From NCBI GenBank assembly GCA_004292755.1, contig RDXE01000025.1, forward strand, positions 186,001 to 250,000: DNA of 64,000 nt, given 5' to 3'. Below are positions 33,509-44,200 of the stretch, one piece after another. The translations under genes and the position numbers were made by a program. Every line of letters begins with the position of its first letter. The first letter of the stretch is position 1. The notes under the pieces were generated by a model. The model did no database searches. It was not told where the DNA came from and saw only the letters and a program-made list of their open reading frames with translations. The stretch comes from Alphaproteobacteria bacterium. Its GTDB lineage: Bacteria; Pseudomonadota; Alphaproteobacteria; Elsterales; Elsteraceae.

Positions 33509-36500
33509 CTACTGGGTGGCACACCAGCGCCGCCAGACCTCGCGATAGGCCGCCTCAATGGCACGGGTGTAGGCAGGCCCACCGACCAGCGGGCTGGCAC
33601 TCATCTGCTGGCGCAGGCCAAGGCGGATCTCCCGCAGGTCATCAATCCGCTCAGACCATTCGACAGCGATTCCCAGGTAGTCCTGCTCGTCGGCTGCATT
33701 GAATGCCGTCAGACCAAGAGCTGCCTGAATGGCACCCGTGGCGCGGCTGGCAGGATTGCGACCGAGTTGCGTGATCACAGGAACGCCCATCCACAAGCTT
33801 TCCAGCGTGGTGATGCCACCATTCTGCGGATAGGGATCCAGCAGCAGGTCGATGTCCTTGTGGGCCTCCAGGTGCTGTCGGCGCGCCGTGCTGCCGCGCA
33901 GTTCCAGACGCTCAGTCGCCACACCACGCTTGGCGAACTCCTGGATCACCATCTCCCGGTTGGCCAGAGAATTGAGCTGTGGCGCCTTCACCAGCAACTG
34001 CGAGTCCGGGACGGCGAGAAGAATGCGAGCCCACAAATCAAACACCGGTTGGGTTAGCTTTGCCAATCGATTGAACGAGCCAAAGGTAAAGGGTCGTCCC
34101 CACAAGGATGGCAAGTCGGCAACCGCAGGGGATTGCGCTGGCGGCTCAATTGCAATCCAGGCTGGCAAATCCACCACCGTTTCCGCGATCAGCGAACGGC
34201 TTTCGTGTGGGATCAGAACAGGATCAACGAACAAGTAATCAATCGACTCAAGACCGGTACCACCCAGGGCACCCCAACCAGTGCCCTGAACCGGCGCGGG
34301 CTTGCGGGCAAAGACTGGCAGACGATTGCCCGCGGTGTGCCCGGACAAGTCGATCAAAATATCAATGCGGTCGGCTCTTACCATCTCGGCTACATCAGCG
34401 TCTGACTTACGCTCGATGCGTCGCCAGTCAACTGCACAGGCGCGGAAGCGCTCCGTCATGTCATCTTCGCCAAGTGTATGATGGTAGCACACGGTTTCAA
34501 TTTGGCTACGATCATGATACGGCAGAAACGACGCAGCAACATAGCCGACCACATGGTTTCGAAGATCGGCCGAGACATAGCCAACACGCAGTGGCCGTTC
34601 GATTACTTTGGTGACCGCGTAAACGGGATTTGCAGGACAAACCGGTGCGCCGTGTCGGGCCCACCAACGCTTGCGCTCTTCCGACAATTCTTCGAGGGTC
34701 GCTCGTGGGTCATAGCCAAGATTGAAGATCAAATTGGAGTGGGCCACAACCCAGGCTGGATCACTTTTGATCACCTCGCGCAGTTCATCAATGCCCTGCT
34801 CTACTTTTCCCAGGTCCAACAGAGTATTGGCACGATTATGCCGAATTCGCGTGTTATTTGGATCAATGGCGAGCGCACGCCCATAGGCCTCCACCGCTTC
34901 ATCAATCCGTCCCATCTCGCGAAACAGGTTGCCAAGGTTCATCAACGTTGTCGTGTTGACGGGATTGTCTTCAAGTGCTCCGTGGAAGGCCTCGAGTGCA
35001 TCTTCTTTGCGACCGCGCCGCTGCAGTGCCAGCGCCAGCGCCGCCTTGCCTGCAGAACCAGCCTTCTCTGCCACGTCAATGGCCTGGTCATACTCCTGCA
35101 TTTCCAGCAAGGACATGGCGATACCCGCCTTGGCCTGATCCTTGTCGATACAGACTTCACCCATCCTTTGGTAAACCAACACTGCGTCTTCAAACTGACC
35201 AAGTGCCTGCAGTGCCAAGGCCTCAGCCAAGTGAGCGGATGCTTGGGTTGGGTCCCTTTCAACTGCATCGAGCGCTGCCGCTAAAGCCTCTCGATGACGC
35301 AGAAGATAGCGTAGGGAAATGGAGCGAAAGATACTGGCCTCAGCCCCTTGGGAGTGTGTCTGGCGGTCCAGATGCTCGAGAACCTCTTCCCATTTCTGTT
35401 GGATCACCAACAAGCGCCCAAGATTGATAGTCGTTGCGGGGTCGTTGTGGCCCGCCAACAGGGCACGCCGATACAAGACCGCTGGCTCTGTGCCAGTCTC
35501 GCCCGACTGAACCAAAGCATCAGCGAGGCGGACCATCACCTCAACATCATCGGGGGCCAATCGCTGGGCCAAGCGAGCTGTTTCAACTGCCTCGGCGCCA
35601 CGCTCAAGATCGGTCAGCACTGCGGTGAGATTCATGGCCGCAATCACATCGGGCTGGAGAGAAAGCGCCCGGCGGTAGGCCTCGACTGCGTCTTCCAGCC
35701 TGCCGCTGGCGCGTAAGGCATTGCCGCGATTGATGATTGGCGACTGGAATTGGGGATTGATCTGCTCCGCACGCGCAAACTCGGCAATTGCTTCCTCTCG
35801 ACGCCCGGTTTCCAGCAACAAGACGCCTAGGTTATTCGCGGCCTCTGCCATCGCCGGATCGAGTGCCAGGCTCGTGCGATACAAACGCTCGGCCTCAACA
35901 GGCCGCCCGGTTGCGCGACTCAAGTTAGCCAGATCAAAGTGAGCAATGGCCAAGCGTGGGTCAGCGGCAATGGCTGCGCGATAGTGGCCCTCGGCATCAC
36001 TTAGGCGTTTGTCGAGTTCAGCCGTCACACCAAGACCATGGTGCGCCGTGGCAAGGCTCGGGTCCAACGCGCACGCGCGTTGAAACGCCTTGGCGGCCTC
36101 AGCAGGCTGCTGCTCCGCCAGCAGCGCAGAGCCATAGTGAAGATGAAAGCGCGCGCGTTTTGGGTCTAGCGCGAGGGCTTGGCGATAGGCCTCCAATGCT
36201 TCGCTGCCACGCCCGGCACCGCGCAGCAACTCTGCCAGATCAAACGCACAATCTGGCTGGTTGGGGCGCAGGGCAAGGGTGCGCCGATAGGCCTGGATCG
36301 CCTGCTCTGTCTCGCCGCGCTGCCACTGCACGGCCGCCAGATCGCGCGCCGCGTCCGCATCGGTCGGTGCCGCTGCTGCCGCTTGGCCAATCAGCGCTGC
36401 TGCTTGGTCAAGGTGGCCCTGCTCCCACAAGCAGCAGCCCAACAGGTGGGTCGCCTTCGGATGACCTGGCTGGAGGGCCAAGACTTGGCGATAGCCAGCC

Positions 36501-36568
36501 ATGGCATCGCCAAGGTTGCCTGCTTGGTGACGGGCGACGGCCAGGGATAGCTGCTCATCAACGGACAT
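33509..36568 (-). CDS. TPR-GT41 (O-GlcNAc transferase-like) glycosyltransferase 1
   Basis: 1019 residues from ATG 36568. Residues 1-640 are a long array of 34-residue TPR units (A-L-x-L-x-P-x-x-x-x-A-x-x-x-L-G). The last 370 are a GT41/SPINDLY catalytic domain: R-V-G-Y-V-S-A-D-L-R-N-H (base His region), D-I-L-I-D-L-S-G-H-T, A-P-V-Q-G-T-G-W-G, K-A-P-Q-L, and L-D-P-Y-P-Q-N-G-G-I-T-T-L-E-S-L-W-M-G-V-P (UDP-sugar site). The family moves a sugar from UDP-sugar to Ser/Thr of proteins. It follows GT 2 by 26 bp in one operon divergent from the flagellin gene; flagellin is the likely acceptor (inference). Confidence 0.9.
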   Translation of the reverse strand: MSVDEQLSLAVARHQAGNLGDAMAGYRQVLALQPGHPKATHLLGCCLWEQGHLDQAAALIGQAAAAAPTDADAARDLAAVQWQRGETEQAIQAYRRTLALRPNQPDCAFDLAELLRGAGRGSEALEAYRQALALDPKRARFHLHYGSALLAEQQPAEAAKAFQRACALDPSLATAHHGLGVTAELDKRLSDAEGHYRAAIAADPRLAIAHFDLANLSRATGRPVEAERLYRTSLALDPAMAEAANNLGVLLLETGRREEAIAEFARAEQINPQFQSPIINRGNALRASGRLEDAVEAYRRALSLQPDVIAAMNLTAVLTDLERGAEAVETARLAQRLAPDDVEVMVRLADALVQSGETGTEPAVLYRRALLAGHNDPATTINLGRLLVIQQKWEEVLEHLDRQTHSQGAEASIFRSISLRYLLRHREALAAALDAVERDPTQASAHLAEALALQALGQFEDAVLVYQRMGEVCIDKDQAKAGIAMSLLEMQEYDQAIDVAEKAGSAGKAALALALQRRGRKEDALEAFHGALEDNPVNTTTLMNLGNLFREMGRIDEAVEAYGRALAIDPNNTRIRHNRANTLLDLGKVEQGIDELREVIKSDPAWVVAHSNLIFNLGYDPRATLEELSEERKRWWARHGAPVCPANPVYAVTKVIERPLRVGYVSADLRNHVVGYVAASFLPYHDRSQIETVCYHHTLGEDDMTERFRACAVDWRRIERKSDADVAEMVRADRIDILIDLSGHTAGNRLPVFARKPAPVQGTGWGALGGTGLESIDYLFVDPVLIPHESRSLIAETVVDLPAWIAIEPPAQSPAVADLPSLWGRPFTFGSFNRLAKLTQPVFDLWARILLAVPDSQLLVKAPQLNSLANREMVIQEFAKRGVATERLELRGSTARRQHLEAHKDIDLLLDPYPQNGGITTLESLWMGVPVITQLGRNPASRATGAIQAALGLTAFNAADEQDYLGIAVEWSERIDDLREIRLGLRQQMSASPLVGGPAYTRAIEAAYREVWRRWCATQ

Positions 36569-36594
36569 GGTCGTTCCCAATGGTCAGGTAAGGA

Positions 36595-39570
36595 TCAGGC
36601 CGATGCACACCACGTGCGCCACAGCTGCCGGTAGGTGGCCTCCACCGCCCGCGCATAGGCTGCTGGGTTGCCGACCGGATGGCTTTCGAAGCGCGCCCGC
36701 AACCCGGCGCGCAGCTGGGCAAGGGCTGGAATGTCCGCCGCAAGGCGCGTGGCGATGCGAACATAGTCCGCTCGGTCACGCGCATTGAAATGCTCCAGCC
36801 CGATCGAGGCTTGGATGGCGGCCGTTGCGCGACTGGCCGGAGTCGACAGTGGCAAAGTGACCGCGGGAACCCCCATCCACAAGCCCTCCAACGAGGTCAC
36901 GCCACCGGCTTGCGGAAACGGGTCCAGCTGCACATCGATCTTGCCATAGGCTGCCAGATGGTCGCGCCGCGCCGTATTGCCTAAAAATCGCAGGCGATCC
37001 TTCGAGATGCCATACTGACCAAACGCCTTTGCCATGCGGTCTTGATTGGATTGGTCACCAAGCTGTGGCGCTTTCATGAGCAGGTTGGCGTCTGGCACGG
37101 CCATCAACACCTCTGCCCAGAGGGACACAACCTCCGGCGTGACTTTGGCCAGTCGATTGAAGCTGCCGAAGGTGATGCCGCCCCCAGCAAGCGCTGGCGT
37201 TGGCGCGACCGGCTGGGCCATGGACGGGTCTGGCGGCATGAAGGCGATCCAGCAGGGCAGATCAATCACGGTCTCGGCAAACCGTGCCCGATCCTCGGCA
37301 GGGATCAACACTGGGTCTGCCAGCATGTAATCCATGGTCTTGAGACCCGTCCCCCCCAACTGGCCCCAGGCGTGGACCTGCACCGGTGCTGGCTTGCGGG
37401 CAAAGGTAAGCAGGCGATTGCCCGACGTGTGGCCCGAGACATCCACCAGGATATCAATCCGATCCTCGCGAATACGGTCGGCCAAAACATCGTCGGGCAC
37501 CCCCAACACCATGCGCCACTCAGCGGCCTTCGCGCGAAATCGCTCCGTCATGTCGTCTTCCAAGGACGACGTTGAATAACAGACGGTCTCAATGACCGCG
37601 GGGTCATGCTCAAACAGAATTGGCGCCAGCACATAACCGGCAGCGTGGTGCCGGAAGTCTCCCGACACATAGCCAACTCGCAGCCGTCGCTCCGGGTTGC
37701 GATCATTGGTGTGGGTAACCGGTCGAAACCGCGGGGCGCCATGGCGCTCCCACCACCGACGGCGCTCCGCCTGCTGATCTTCCGCGTTGAACTGGGGTAG
37801 GTAACCCATCGTGAAGATCAAATTGCTGTGTCCCTCAGGCCAGTCTGGACGCCGCTTCAGCGCCTCGCGATAGGCCTCGACACTTTCTTCCATGGCGCCG
37901 ACATCAACCAGCGTGGTCGCGAGGTTGTTGTAGACCTCAGCAGAGCCATCGGTCAGCCGAATCGCCTCGCGATAGGCCTCAACGGCCTCCTGAACCCGAT
38001 GCATCCCCAGCAAACAGTTGCCAAGATTAATGTAGATCAGGGAATTGTGCGGATTGAGCCGCAAGGCATCCTGGAACGTGGTTTCAGCTTCGCCGTTCCG
38101 TCCCAGTGCCTGCAAGGCCACGCCCACTGTCACCAGCGCATCGGGATCGCCCGCGGCAAAGGCCACTGCGGTGCGGGCCTCAGCAAGGGCCCGTTCCGGC
38201 AAACCGCCCTCCAGCAGGCACAGTGCGAAGAGGTTGCGCGTGTGGGCGTTCAGCGGATCCTTGGCAACCATCCGCTCCATCACGGCCAGAGCTCGCTCCA
38301 GGCGCCCAAGGCGCTGCCACTGCTTGGCGATATGGAACTGGTCTAGGCTCGTCTCCGTCGCAAGAGCCTCAGCCTGCGCCAGACACTCCGCAGCTGCCTC
38401 TCTGTCCCGTGCCGCGAACCAAGCCTCCGCCCGGGCCAATAGAACGGCGACAGTGATATCGCAGTCGGTCAGCACAGTCAGCGCATCCTTGGGCCGTGCC
38501 TCTTTCACAAGGAAGTGTGCGAGCGCGATCTTCGGGGCCACATTCATCGGGTCAGCTGCCACAACCCGCCGCAGTGTTGCTTCTGCTCGCTCAGCCTGCC
38601 CACTGCGCTGCCAAATCTCCGCCACGCGCAACAGATGGACCACCTCACCCACACGATTGCTTAGCGCCTCCAGTTCCGGGACGACCCGCTCCGGCGCCTC
38701 CGCCACTAGGGCTTCGGCCCGACCCAAAGCGGCCGTCATGTCACCCGGAGCAAGTGTGAGCGCTGCCTCAAATGCCGTGACAGCACCGCCGAAATCCCTG
38801 CCTGTCAGCTTGATCTGGCCCAACTGCGTCCATTCCACGGGATCTTCGGGGAAGGCTTCGACCAAGCGTGCCTGGATCGACAGTGCCTCACCGGTCCTGG
38901 ACATGGCCGAGAGGGCGAGAGCCTTCGCGCCCAACCCCTGCCGGTTGTCCGGGGCCTGCTGCAACGCGCGGTCTGCACATGTCAGCGCTCGTTTGACGTC
39001 TCCCGCCACAAGGTATTGGCCGCTGAGTGTGGCAAGCGCCGTCACATCATCGGGTGCCACAGCCACCGCACGTTGTGCGTAGTGCAGCGCTTGGCTGGCA
39101 TCACCCTGACGCTCGGCCAAGGTAGCGAGATTGACCAGACTGCCGACGTGCGCGGGGTCTTGGGAGAGCGCTGCCAGCAAATGCTCCCGTGCGCCTGCGT
39201 GGTCTCCGGCATCAATCAAGGCTGTGCCAAGGGCGTGGCGCACATCTGGGTCGTTGGGTTGAGCGCGCTGGGCAGCGCGATACTGAACCAGTGCCCCAGT
39301 GCGGTCACCCGTGGCTGTTAGCGCATGTCCAAGGTTGACGCGCGCAGTGGCAAATCCTGGATCAAGGCTGACAACCTTCTTCAAGGGTGCCAGCGCTTGG
39401 TCTGGACGACCGGTCTGCAGTGCCACCACGCCAAGCAGATTCAGGGCGTCAACATGGCGCGGCGCTTTTGCCAATACTTGGCGATACCCGGCCGCGGCGC
39501 CCTCCATGTCGCCTGCCTCGTGCTTCGCCAGTGCCGCGCCAAACGCAGTGTCGATGTCCCGTGACGCCAT
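36595..39570 (-). CDS. TPR-GT41 (O-GlcNAc transferase-like) glycosyltransferase 2
   Basis: 991 residues from ATG 39570; the in-frame sequence upstream has no family likeness. TPR units fill residues 1-610, and a GT41 domain residues 620-991 with R-V-G-Y-V-S-G-D-F-R-H-H, D-I-L-V-D-V-S-G-H-T-S-G-N-R, P-V-Q-V-H-A-W-G-Q-L-G-G-T-G, M-K-A-P-Q-L and L-D-P-F-P-Q-A-G-G-V-T-S-L-E-G-L-W-M-G-V-P. It is closest to GT 1 of the three. Its start is 234 bp from the flagellin start in the opposite direction, so the two probably share a regulatory region. It has no export signal and would act on flagellin in the cytoplasm before export. Confidence 0.9.
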   Translation of the reverse strand: MASRDIDTAFGAALAKHEAGDMEGAAAGYRQVLAKAPRHVDALNLLGVVALQTGRPDQALAPLKKVVSLDPGFATARVNLGHALTATGDRTGALVQYRAAQRAQPNDPDVRHALGTALIDAGDHAGAREHLLAALSQDPAHVGSLVNLATLAERQGDASQALHYAQRAVAVAPDDVTALATLSGQYLVAGDVKRALTCADRALQQAPDNRQGLGAKALALSAMSRTGEALSIQARLVEAFPEDPVEWTQLGQIKLTGRDFGGAVTAFEAALTLAPGDMTAALGRAEALVAEAPERVVPELEALSNRVGEVVHLLRVAEIWQRSGQAERAEATLRRVVAADPMNVAPKIALAHFLVKEARPKDALTVLTDCDITVAVLLARAEAWFAARDREAAAECLAQAEALATETSLDQFHIAKQWQRLGRLERALAVMERMVAKDPLNAHTRNLFALCLLEGGLPERALAEARTAVAFAAGDPDALVTVGVALQALGRNGEAETTFQDALRLNPHNSLIYINLGNCLLGMHRVQEAVEAYREAIRLTDGSAEVYNNLATTLVDVGAMEESVEAYREALKRRPDWPEGHSNLIFTMGYLPQFNAEDQQAERRRWWERHGAPRFRPVTHTNDRNPERRLRVGYVSGDFRHHAAGYVLAPILFEHDPAVIETVCYSTSSLEDDMTERFRAKAAEWRMVLGVPDDVLADRIREDRIDILVDVSGHTSGNRLLTFARKPAPVQVHAWGQLGGTGLKTMDYMLADPVLIPAEDRARFAETVIDLPCWIAFMPPDPSMAQPVAPTPALAGGGITFGSFNRLAKVTPEVVSLWAEVLMAVPDANLLMKAPQLGDQSNQDRMAKAFGQYGISKDRLRFLGNTARRDHLAAYGKIDVQLDPFPQAGGVTSLEGLWMGVPAVTLPLSTPASRATAAIQASIGLEHFNARDRADYVRIATRLAADIPALAQLRAGLRARFESHPVGNPAAYARAVEATYRQLWRTWCASA

Positions 39571-39804
39571 CTCTGATCCAACCGCAGCAACCCAAATCCC
39601 GCCGATCCATACCTCAAGCGGTGCCCAGATGCCATTGCCGCGGCCTCCCCCGAATCCTGGACCGATCACGATCCGCCAACTGCAGCAGTTTGATCTAGTT
39701 GAATGCGGCCTCAAGTTCTGGTTCTATCCACGGGTCGCGATCACCAGCTGGCGCGATGACCCGTCAGAATGCGGGTGTCTCACTCTGAAACGAGGACCAC
39801 GTCC
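39571..39804. promoter_or_regulatory. Divergent region between glycosyltransferase 2 and flagellin
   Basis: This 234-bp gap must hold promoters for both sides. I looked for sigma54 (GG-N10-GC) and sigma28 patterns towards flagellin and found no convincing match. Towards the glycosyltransferase, a weak GG-N10-GC occurs near 39586-39603. The flagellin Shine-Dalgarno (CGAGGACC) lies about 10 bp before its ATG. The promoter boxes themselves are unresolved. Confidence 0.4.
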
Positions 39805-41007
39805 ATGGCAGACATTAAGCTTTCTTCGTCCACTCGGGCGAACCTGCTCTCGCTGAACAACACCAAGAGCTTGCTGGACAAGACCTCCGGTCGTCTCGCC
39901 ACCGGCCTGAAGGTCGCGTCGGCGGTGGATAACGCACCGGCGTTCTTTGCTGCACAAGCGCTGACCAATCGCGCGAACGACTTCACCTCTGGCCTGTCCG
40001 CCATTGAGCAAGGCTTGAACGCGCTGCAGTCGGCTCTGTCGGGCCTGACCGCGATCACCAAGCTGGTTGAGCAGCTGCAGGGCACGCTGACCAGCCTGCT
40101 CAACGCATCGACACCTGGCTCGTCCGCATCGCTGACCGCCGACTACAACAAGCTTCTCGGTCAGATCGATGCGCTGGCGAATGACACCAGCTATCAGGGC
40201 GCAAACCTGATCAACAACAGCTCTCAGACCCTGAATTTCAGCTTCGGTGGCCTGGGTTCTGCTGTTGGCCTGACCATCTCCGCCTACCGCAATGACTCGC
40301 TCGGCCTCGGTCTGACCACCGTGGCAACCAACCTGTTCTTTGCGTTCACGACTACCATCGACTCGACCCCGTCGCGGGCATCGACGGCGTCGATTGCGGC
40401 GATTTCCTCGATCGCATCCTTCGCATCCATCGCCGGCGTCGCTTCGCAGGGTTCGGTCGATTCAGTCGCCTCGTCTGCGTCGATTGCGTCCTCTGCCAGC
40501 GTGAACAGTGTCGCTGAAACCTCTCCGGGCGCTGGCAACAGCATTCCGTCGGCCGCCAGCCGTCCGTCGGTTGCTTCCGTTGCGTCGGTTGCCAGCCGTG
40601 AGTCCATCGCGGCCGTCAGCTCGGCGCCGTCGACGGGCACCACTGCCTCCACGCCGTCGCGCGCCTCGGCAGCGTCAACGGCCAGCCTCAACTCCCGTGC
40701 TGACGTCACGGTGCCAGGTGTGAACACCGCGCTGGTGGCCAGCCGCCAGACCCTCGTGAGCAACGCTCTGGCGAAGCTGCGTGCGGACAGCGCCTCGCTC
40801 GGTTCGCAGAACGCCGTCCTGACGGTGCGGTTGGACTTCGCGAAGTCCTACACCGCCAACCTGAAGGCGGGTTCGGACCAGCTGACCCTGGCCGATCTCA
40901 ACGAAGAAAGCGCCAACCTCACCTCGCTGCAGACCCGTCAGCAGCTTGGCGTGGTGTCGCTGAGCATCACTGCCCAGTCCGAACAGAGCATTCTGCGTCT
41001 GTTCTAG
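39805..41007 (+). CDS. fliC: Flagellin with Ser-triplet central domain
   Basis: 400 residues from ATG 39805. Residues 1-170 form the N-terminal D0/D1 region: helical, with L-x-S-x-x-R-A-N-x-L-S-L, T-S-G-R-L-A-T-G-L-K-V-x-S-A and Y-x-x-L-L-x-Q-I-D-x-L-A-N-D-T-S-Y-Q-G-x-N-L-I. Residues 315-400 form the C-terminal D1/D0 helix ending in L-R-L-F. Between them, residues 187-297 have no globular D2/D3 look; Ser recurs at every third position. The filament subunit is exported by the flagellar system. Terminator follows directly. The neighbouring GT41 enzymes make this domain a likely O-glycosylation target (inference). Confidence 0.93.
   Translation: MADIKLSSSTRANLLSLNNTKSLLDKTSGRLATGLKVASAVDNAPAFFAAQALTNRANDFTSGLSAIEQGLNALQSALSGLTAITKLVEQLQGTLTSLLNASTPGSSASLTADYNKLLGQIDALANDTSYQGANLINNSSQTLNFSFGGLGSAVGLTISAYRNDSLGLGLTTVATNLFFAFTTTIDSTPSRASTASIAAISSIASFASIAGVASQGSVDSVASSASIASSASVNSVAETSPGAGNSIPSAASRPSVASVASVASRESIAAVSSAPSTGTTASTPSRASAASTASLNSRADVTVPGVNTALVASRQTLVSNALAKLRADSASLGSQNAVLTVRLDFAKSYTANLKAGSDQLTLADLNEESANLTSLQTRQQLGVVSLSITAQSEQSILRLF
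40363..40695 (+). repeat. Ser-x-x triplet repeat in the flagellin central domain
   Basis: Residues 187-297. In block A (187-235) Ser occupies 15 of 17 every-third positions; in block B (246-297) Ser occupies 16 of 18 and Thr one more. The register shifts once, in a short E-T-S-P-G-A-G-N linker. The third residue of the unit is mostly Ala and the second Val, Ile, Thr or Arg (S-V-A, S-I-A, S-R-A). Ser codons vary (tcg, tcc, tct, agc), so the order is kept at protein level, not as a recent DNA duplication. Confidence 0.9.
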
Positions 41008-41044
41008 CTTGGTTAACCGCAGCGACAGCTGTGGTTATGAGCTT

Positions 41045-41074
41045 GGGGCGGCCTTCGGGCCGCCCCTTTTTTTT
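41045..41074 (+). terminator. Rho-independent terminator of the flagellin gene
   Basis: A perfect 9-bp stem GGGGCGGCC / GGCCGCCCC with a TTCG tetraloop is followed by eight T. It lies 38 bp after the flagellin stop and is the strongest terminator in the window, fitting a highly expressed single-gene transcript. Confidence 0.93.
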
Positions 41075-41093
41075 GGCTCTCTCCGCCACACTG

Positions 41094-41107
41094 CCTCATG
41101 AATGAGG
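41094..41107 (+). promoter_or_regulatory. Palindrome upstream of glycosyltransferase 3
   Basis: CCTCAT-GA-ATGAGG lies 100 bp before the start of GT 3 in the gap after the flagellin terminator. No good promoter boxes were found nearby. It may be a protein-binding site; evidence is only its symmetry and location. Confidence 0.3.
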
Positions 41108-41207
41108 AAGTAGTTGCCTTTTCAAAGCGCTACCGCCATGAATTGAGGCCACAGGTGATGTTGCTCTGCCGCGCACGCGCGCCTTGGCCCTACGGAAGGT
41201 GTGACCA

Positions 41208-44200
41208 ATGACCACCCAGACCGTTTCCCTCGAAGATGCGTTTCAGCTTGGCCTCAACGCGCATGAGCGCGGTGACATCGCCCATGCCAAGCACATCTAT
41301 GACCGCATTCTTGCCGTTCGGTCGGATTTCGCAGGTGTGCTGTTCTACCGGGGCTTGGTCGCCGACGCAGAAGGCGACATCGACGCGGCGATCCGGTTTG
41401 TGGAGCGTGCGGCCAGTGCCGAGCCGCAAATCGCGGACTTCCAGGCCACACTCGGCAGCTTGGCACTGAAGAAGGGCAGTGCGCCCTTGGCGCTCCAGCG
41501 GTTTCAGAAGGCTCTGAGCCTAGAGGCAAATCACCCCGATGCCATGACAGGGCTTGGGCTGGCGTACCTTGCGTTGCGGCGGCGGGACCTTGCGGTCGAT
41601 CAACTGCGCAAGGCTGTCGCGGCACACCCACGCCAGCGTGAGGCTCTTCTGGCATTGGCACGCGCTCTTATGAGCCGCGGGGAACCACGCGAAGCCACCG
41701 GATGGTTTCAGCAGGTACTTGAGATCGACTCCACCTCTGCTGAGGCTTATCTCGGCTTGGCCTCAGCCTTACTCGCCCAGGACCGGTTGACTGAGGCAGG
41801 GATCGCAGCCGATGCAGCCGCTCACGTTGCTCCAGAGTTACCCGCGAGCCACCTGATTCTCGGCCAGATCGCGCGCCAGAAGGGCGATCTGGACGAAGCA
41901 CTATTCTGCTATCTAGAGGCATTGCGGCTCGATCCAAAGTCCGCAGAGGCGCATTATAATATTGCAAATTGCCACTATGATCTCGAATCAATTGATCGTG
42001 CGATTGAATACTATAAGAAGGCACTGGAGCTACGCCCCGATAACATCGATGTTTTGACCAATCTCGGCATCGCAGTTCGGCGGTCGGGTGATCTAACCAG
42101 TGCGGAGCAATACCTGTCACGCGCGTTGCAGCTAGGCCGAGACAACACCGAGGCAATGCGATCGCTTGGTTCGCTCGAGGAAGACCGCGGTGATCTTGAT
42201 GGGGCACGTCGGCGTCTTGAGCGCGCGTTCGAACTTGAGCACGCGGAATTCCTGAAGGACCAACTACCTGCGAAGGGCGTTAAAGCCACGAGCGCGGCAG
42301 AGCTTGCCGAACGGCTTGGACGCCTGCGGAAGATCGTTCGACAGGGGCAGGACCTGTATGATTTTGCTGGACAGTTGGCCCAATTCAACATTGAGGCCAA
42401 CCACCATGACAGAGTGCTGGACATTTATCAGAAACAGTCAAGTTTAACGGCGCGGTGGCTGGTCGCCCTTGGGCTGTTGGCAGAAACTCTGTCAAGCACA
42501 GGGGAAATTGAAGAAGCCGAGAAATGCCTGAAGCGTGCAATTGAAGTGCGCAATCAGCTCGCAGGTTGCCACTACAACGCCGGGATTTACGCTGGTAACC
42601 TGAAGAAGACTGAACTTGCTGTTACTGAGTTTGAGCAAGCCCTGAAGATCACGCCAGACGATGTTCTGATTGGCAGTGCTCTGGGCGCGCAATACCTCAA
42701 TGTTGGCCGCGCCTATGATGCCGAAGCCATCATTCTCAAAATTCTTGAGAAAGAGCCAGACCGTGCCGGTGACTTGAACAACCTGGGTCTTGCTTACAAC
42801 GCAATGCACCGCCTGGGCGATGCGCTGGAGGCCTTGCGCAAGGCAGTCAAGCACAACCCAAGCTACGCTGGCGGCTGGTCTCACCTTGGCGGCGTGTATC
42901 ACACTCTGGGCCGGATTTCAGAGTCAAAGGCAGCTTATTTGAAAGCTTTGGAGCTTGAGCCCGACTCGCCGCAAGCACACAACAATCTGGCTTTGGTTTA
43001 CCAAGCGATCACCGAGTACGGCAAGTCCATCGAGCATCTACGCCGCTCCCAAGAACTACAGCCGGACAATGCTGCCTTCCACTCGAACTTGTTGTTTGGA
43101 ATGCAATACGACCCCGAGGTGACGGCCCGAGATCTGTACCTCGAGACTGTCCGGTGGGGAGAGTTGCACGCATCCAAATTCTATCCCACCAATAAGGTTT
43201 ACGCGAACGTCAAGGATCCTGAACGGAAGCTGCGCATTGGCTATCTGTCGCCGGATTTCCGCGGACATTCGTGCAGTTACTTTGTCTATCCGCTGTATCA
43301 AAACCACGACCGCTCAAAGGTTGAAGTGTTCAGCTATGCGGAAGTGGCTGCCCCAGACTTCTGGACGGAAAAGTTCCGTGAAGCATCGGACGGCTGGCGC
43401 ATCACCTGTGGTGTGCCGGACGAAGAATTGGCGAAGCGCATCGAAGCTGACCAGATTGACATTCTCGTTGATCTGTCCGCTCACACCGGTGGTGCACGCG
43501 CCCTGGTCACGGCGTACAAACCGGCCCCAATCCAAGTGAGTTGGTTTGGTCTTGGCAACACGACGGGCATCAAGACCATCGATTACATTTTGTCTGACCC
43601 GTATTTTGCACCGGAAGGTACCGAGCGGTATTATTGCGAGGAAGTCTATCGACTGCCGAGCACGCTGTACTGCTACAAATCATTGCACGAATTCCCGGAG
43701 GTCGGGCCACTTCCCGCCCTGCGCAATGGATACGTCACCTTTGCCAGCTTCTCGCGCACGGTGCGCTACAACAAGCGGGTGATCGCAACCTGGTCGCGCC
43801 TGCTGAATTCGGTTCCGAACTCGCGACTGATGCTGAACACAGTGTCCTTCAGCGATGAGGAGACCCGTGACATGTTCCATGGCTTCTTCGAAGCTCATGG
43901 CGTTAGCCGCGATCGTGTCTCGCTGATTTACACCAACCCACCAACCAAGACTTGGGCGACCTACAACGAGGTGGACATCGCCCTGGACCCCTTCCCCCAC
44001 AATGCAGGATTGACCACCTGTGAAGCCTTGTGGATGGGATGCCCTGTGTTGACGTTGGCAGAGCGGCCACCGCAAGGGCGGTATGGCGCCAGCTACCTGA
44101 ACAATGTTGGCCTGCCGCAATTTGTCGCCACAACGGAAGATGAGGTGGTCAGCATCGGCCACCATTGGGCAACCCACATCGATGAGCTCGCAGCCCTGCG

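Noticed and set aside
40363-40695. Tandem DNA repeat or CRISPR-like array inside the flagellin gene
   Set aside because: The nucleotide sequence does not repeat exactly; Ser codons vary and only the amino-acid period of three is kept.
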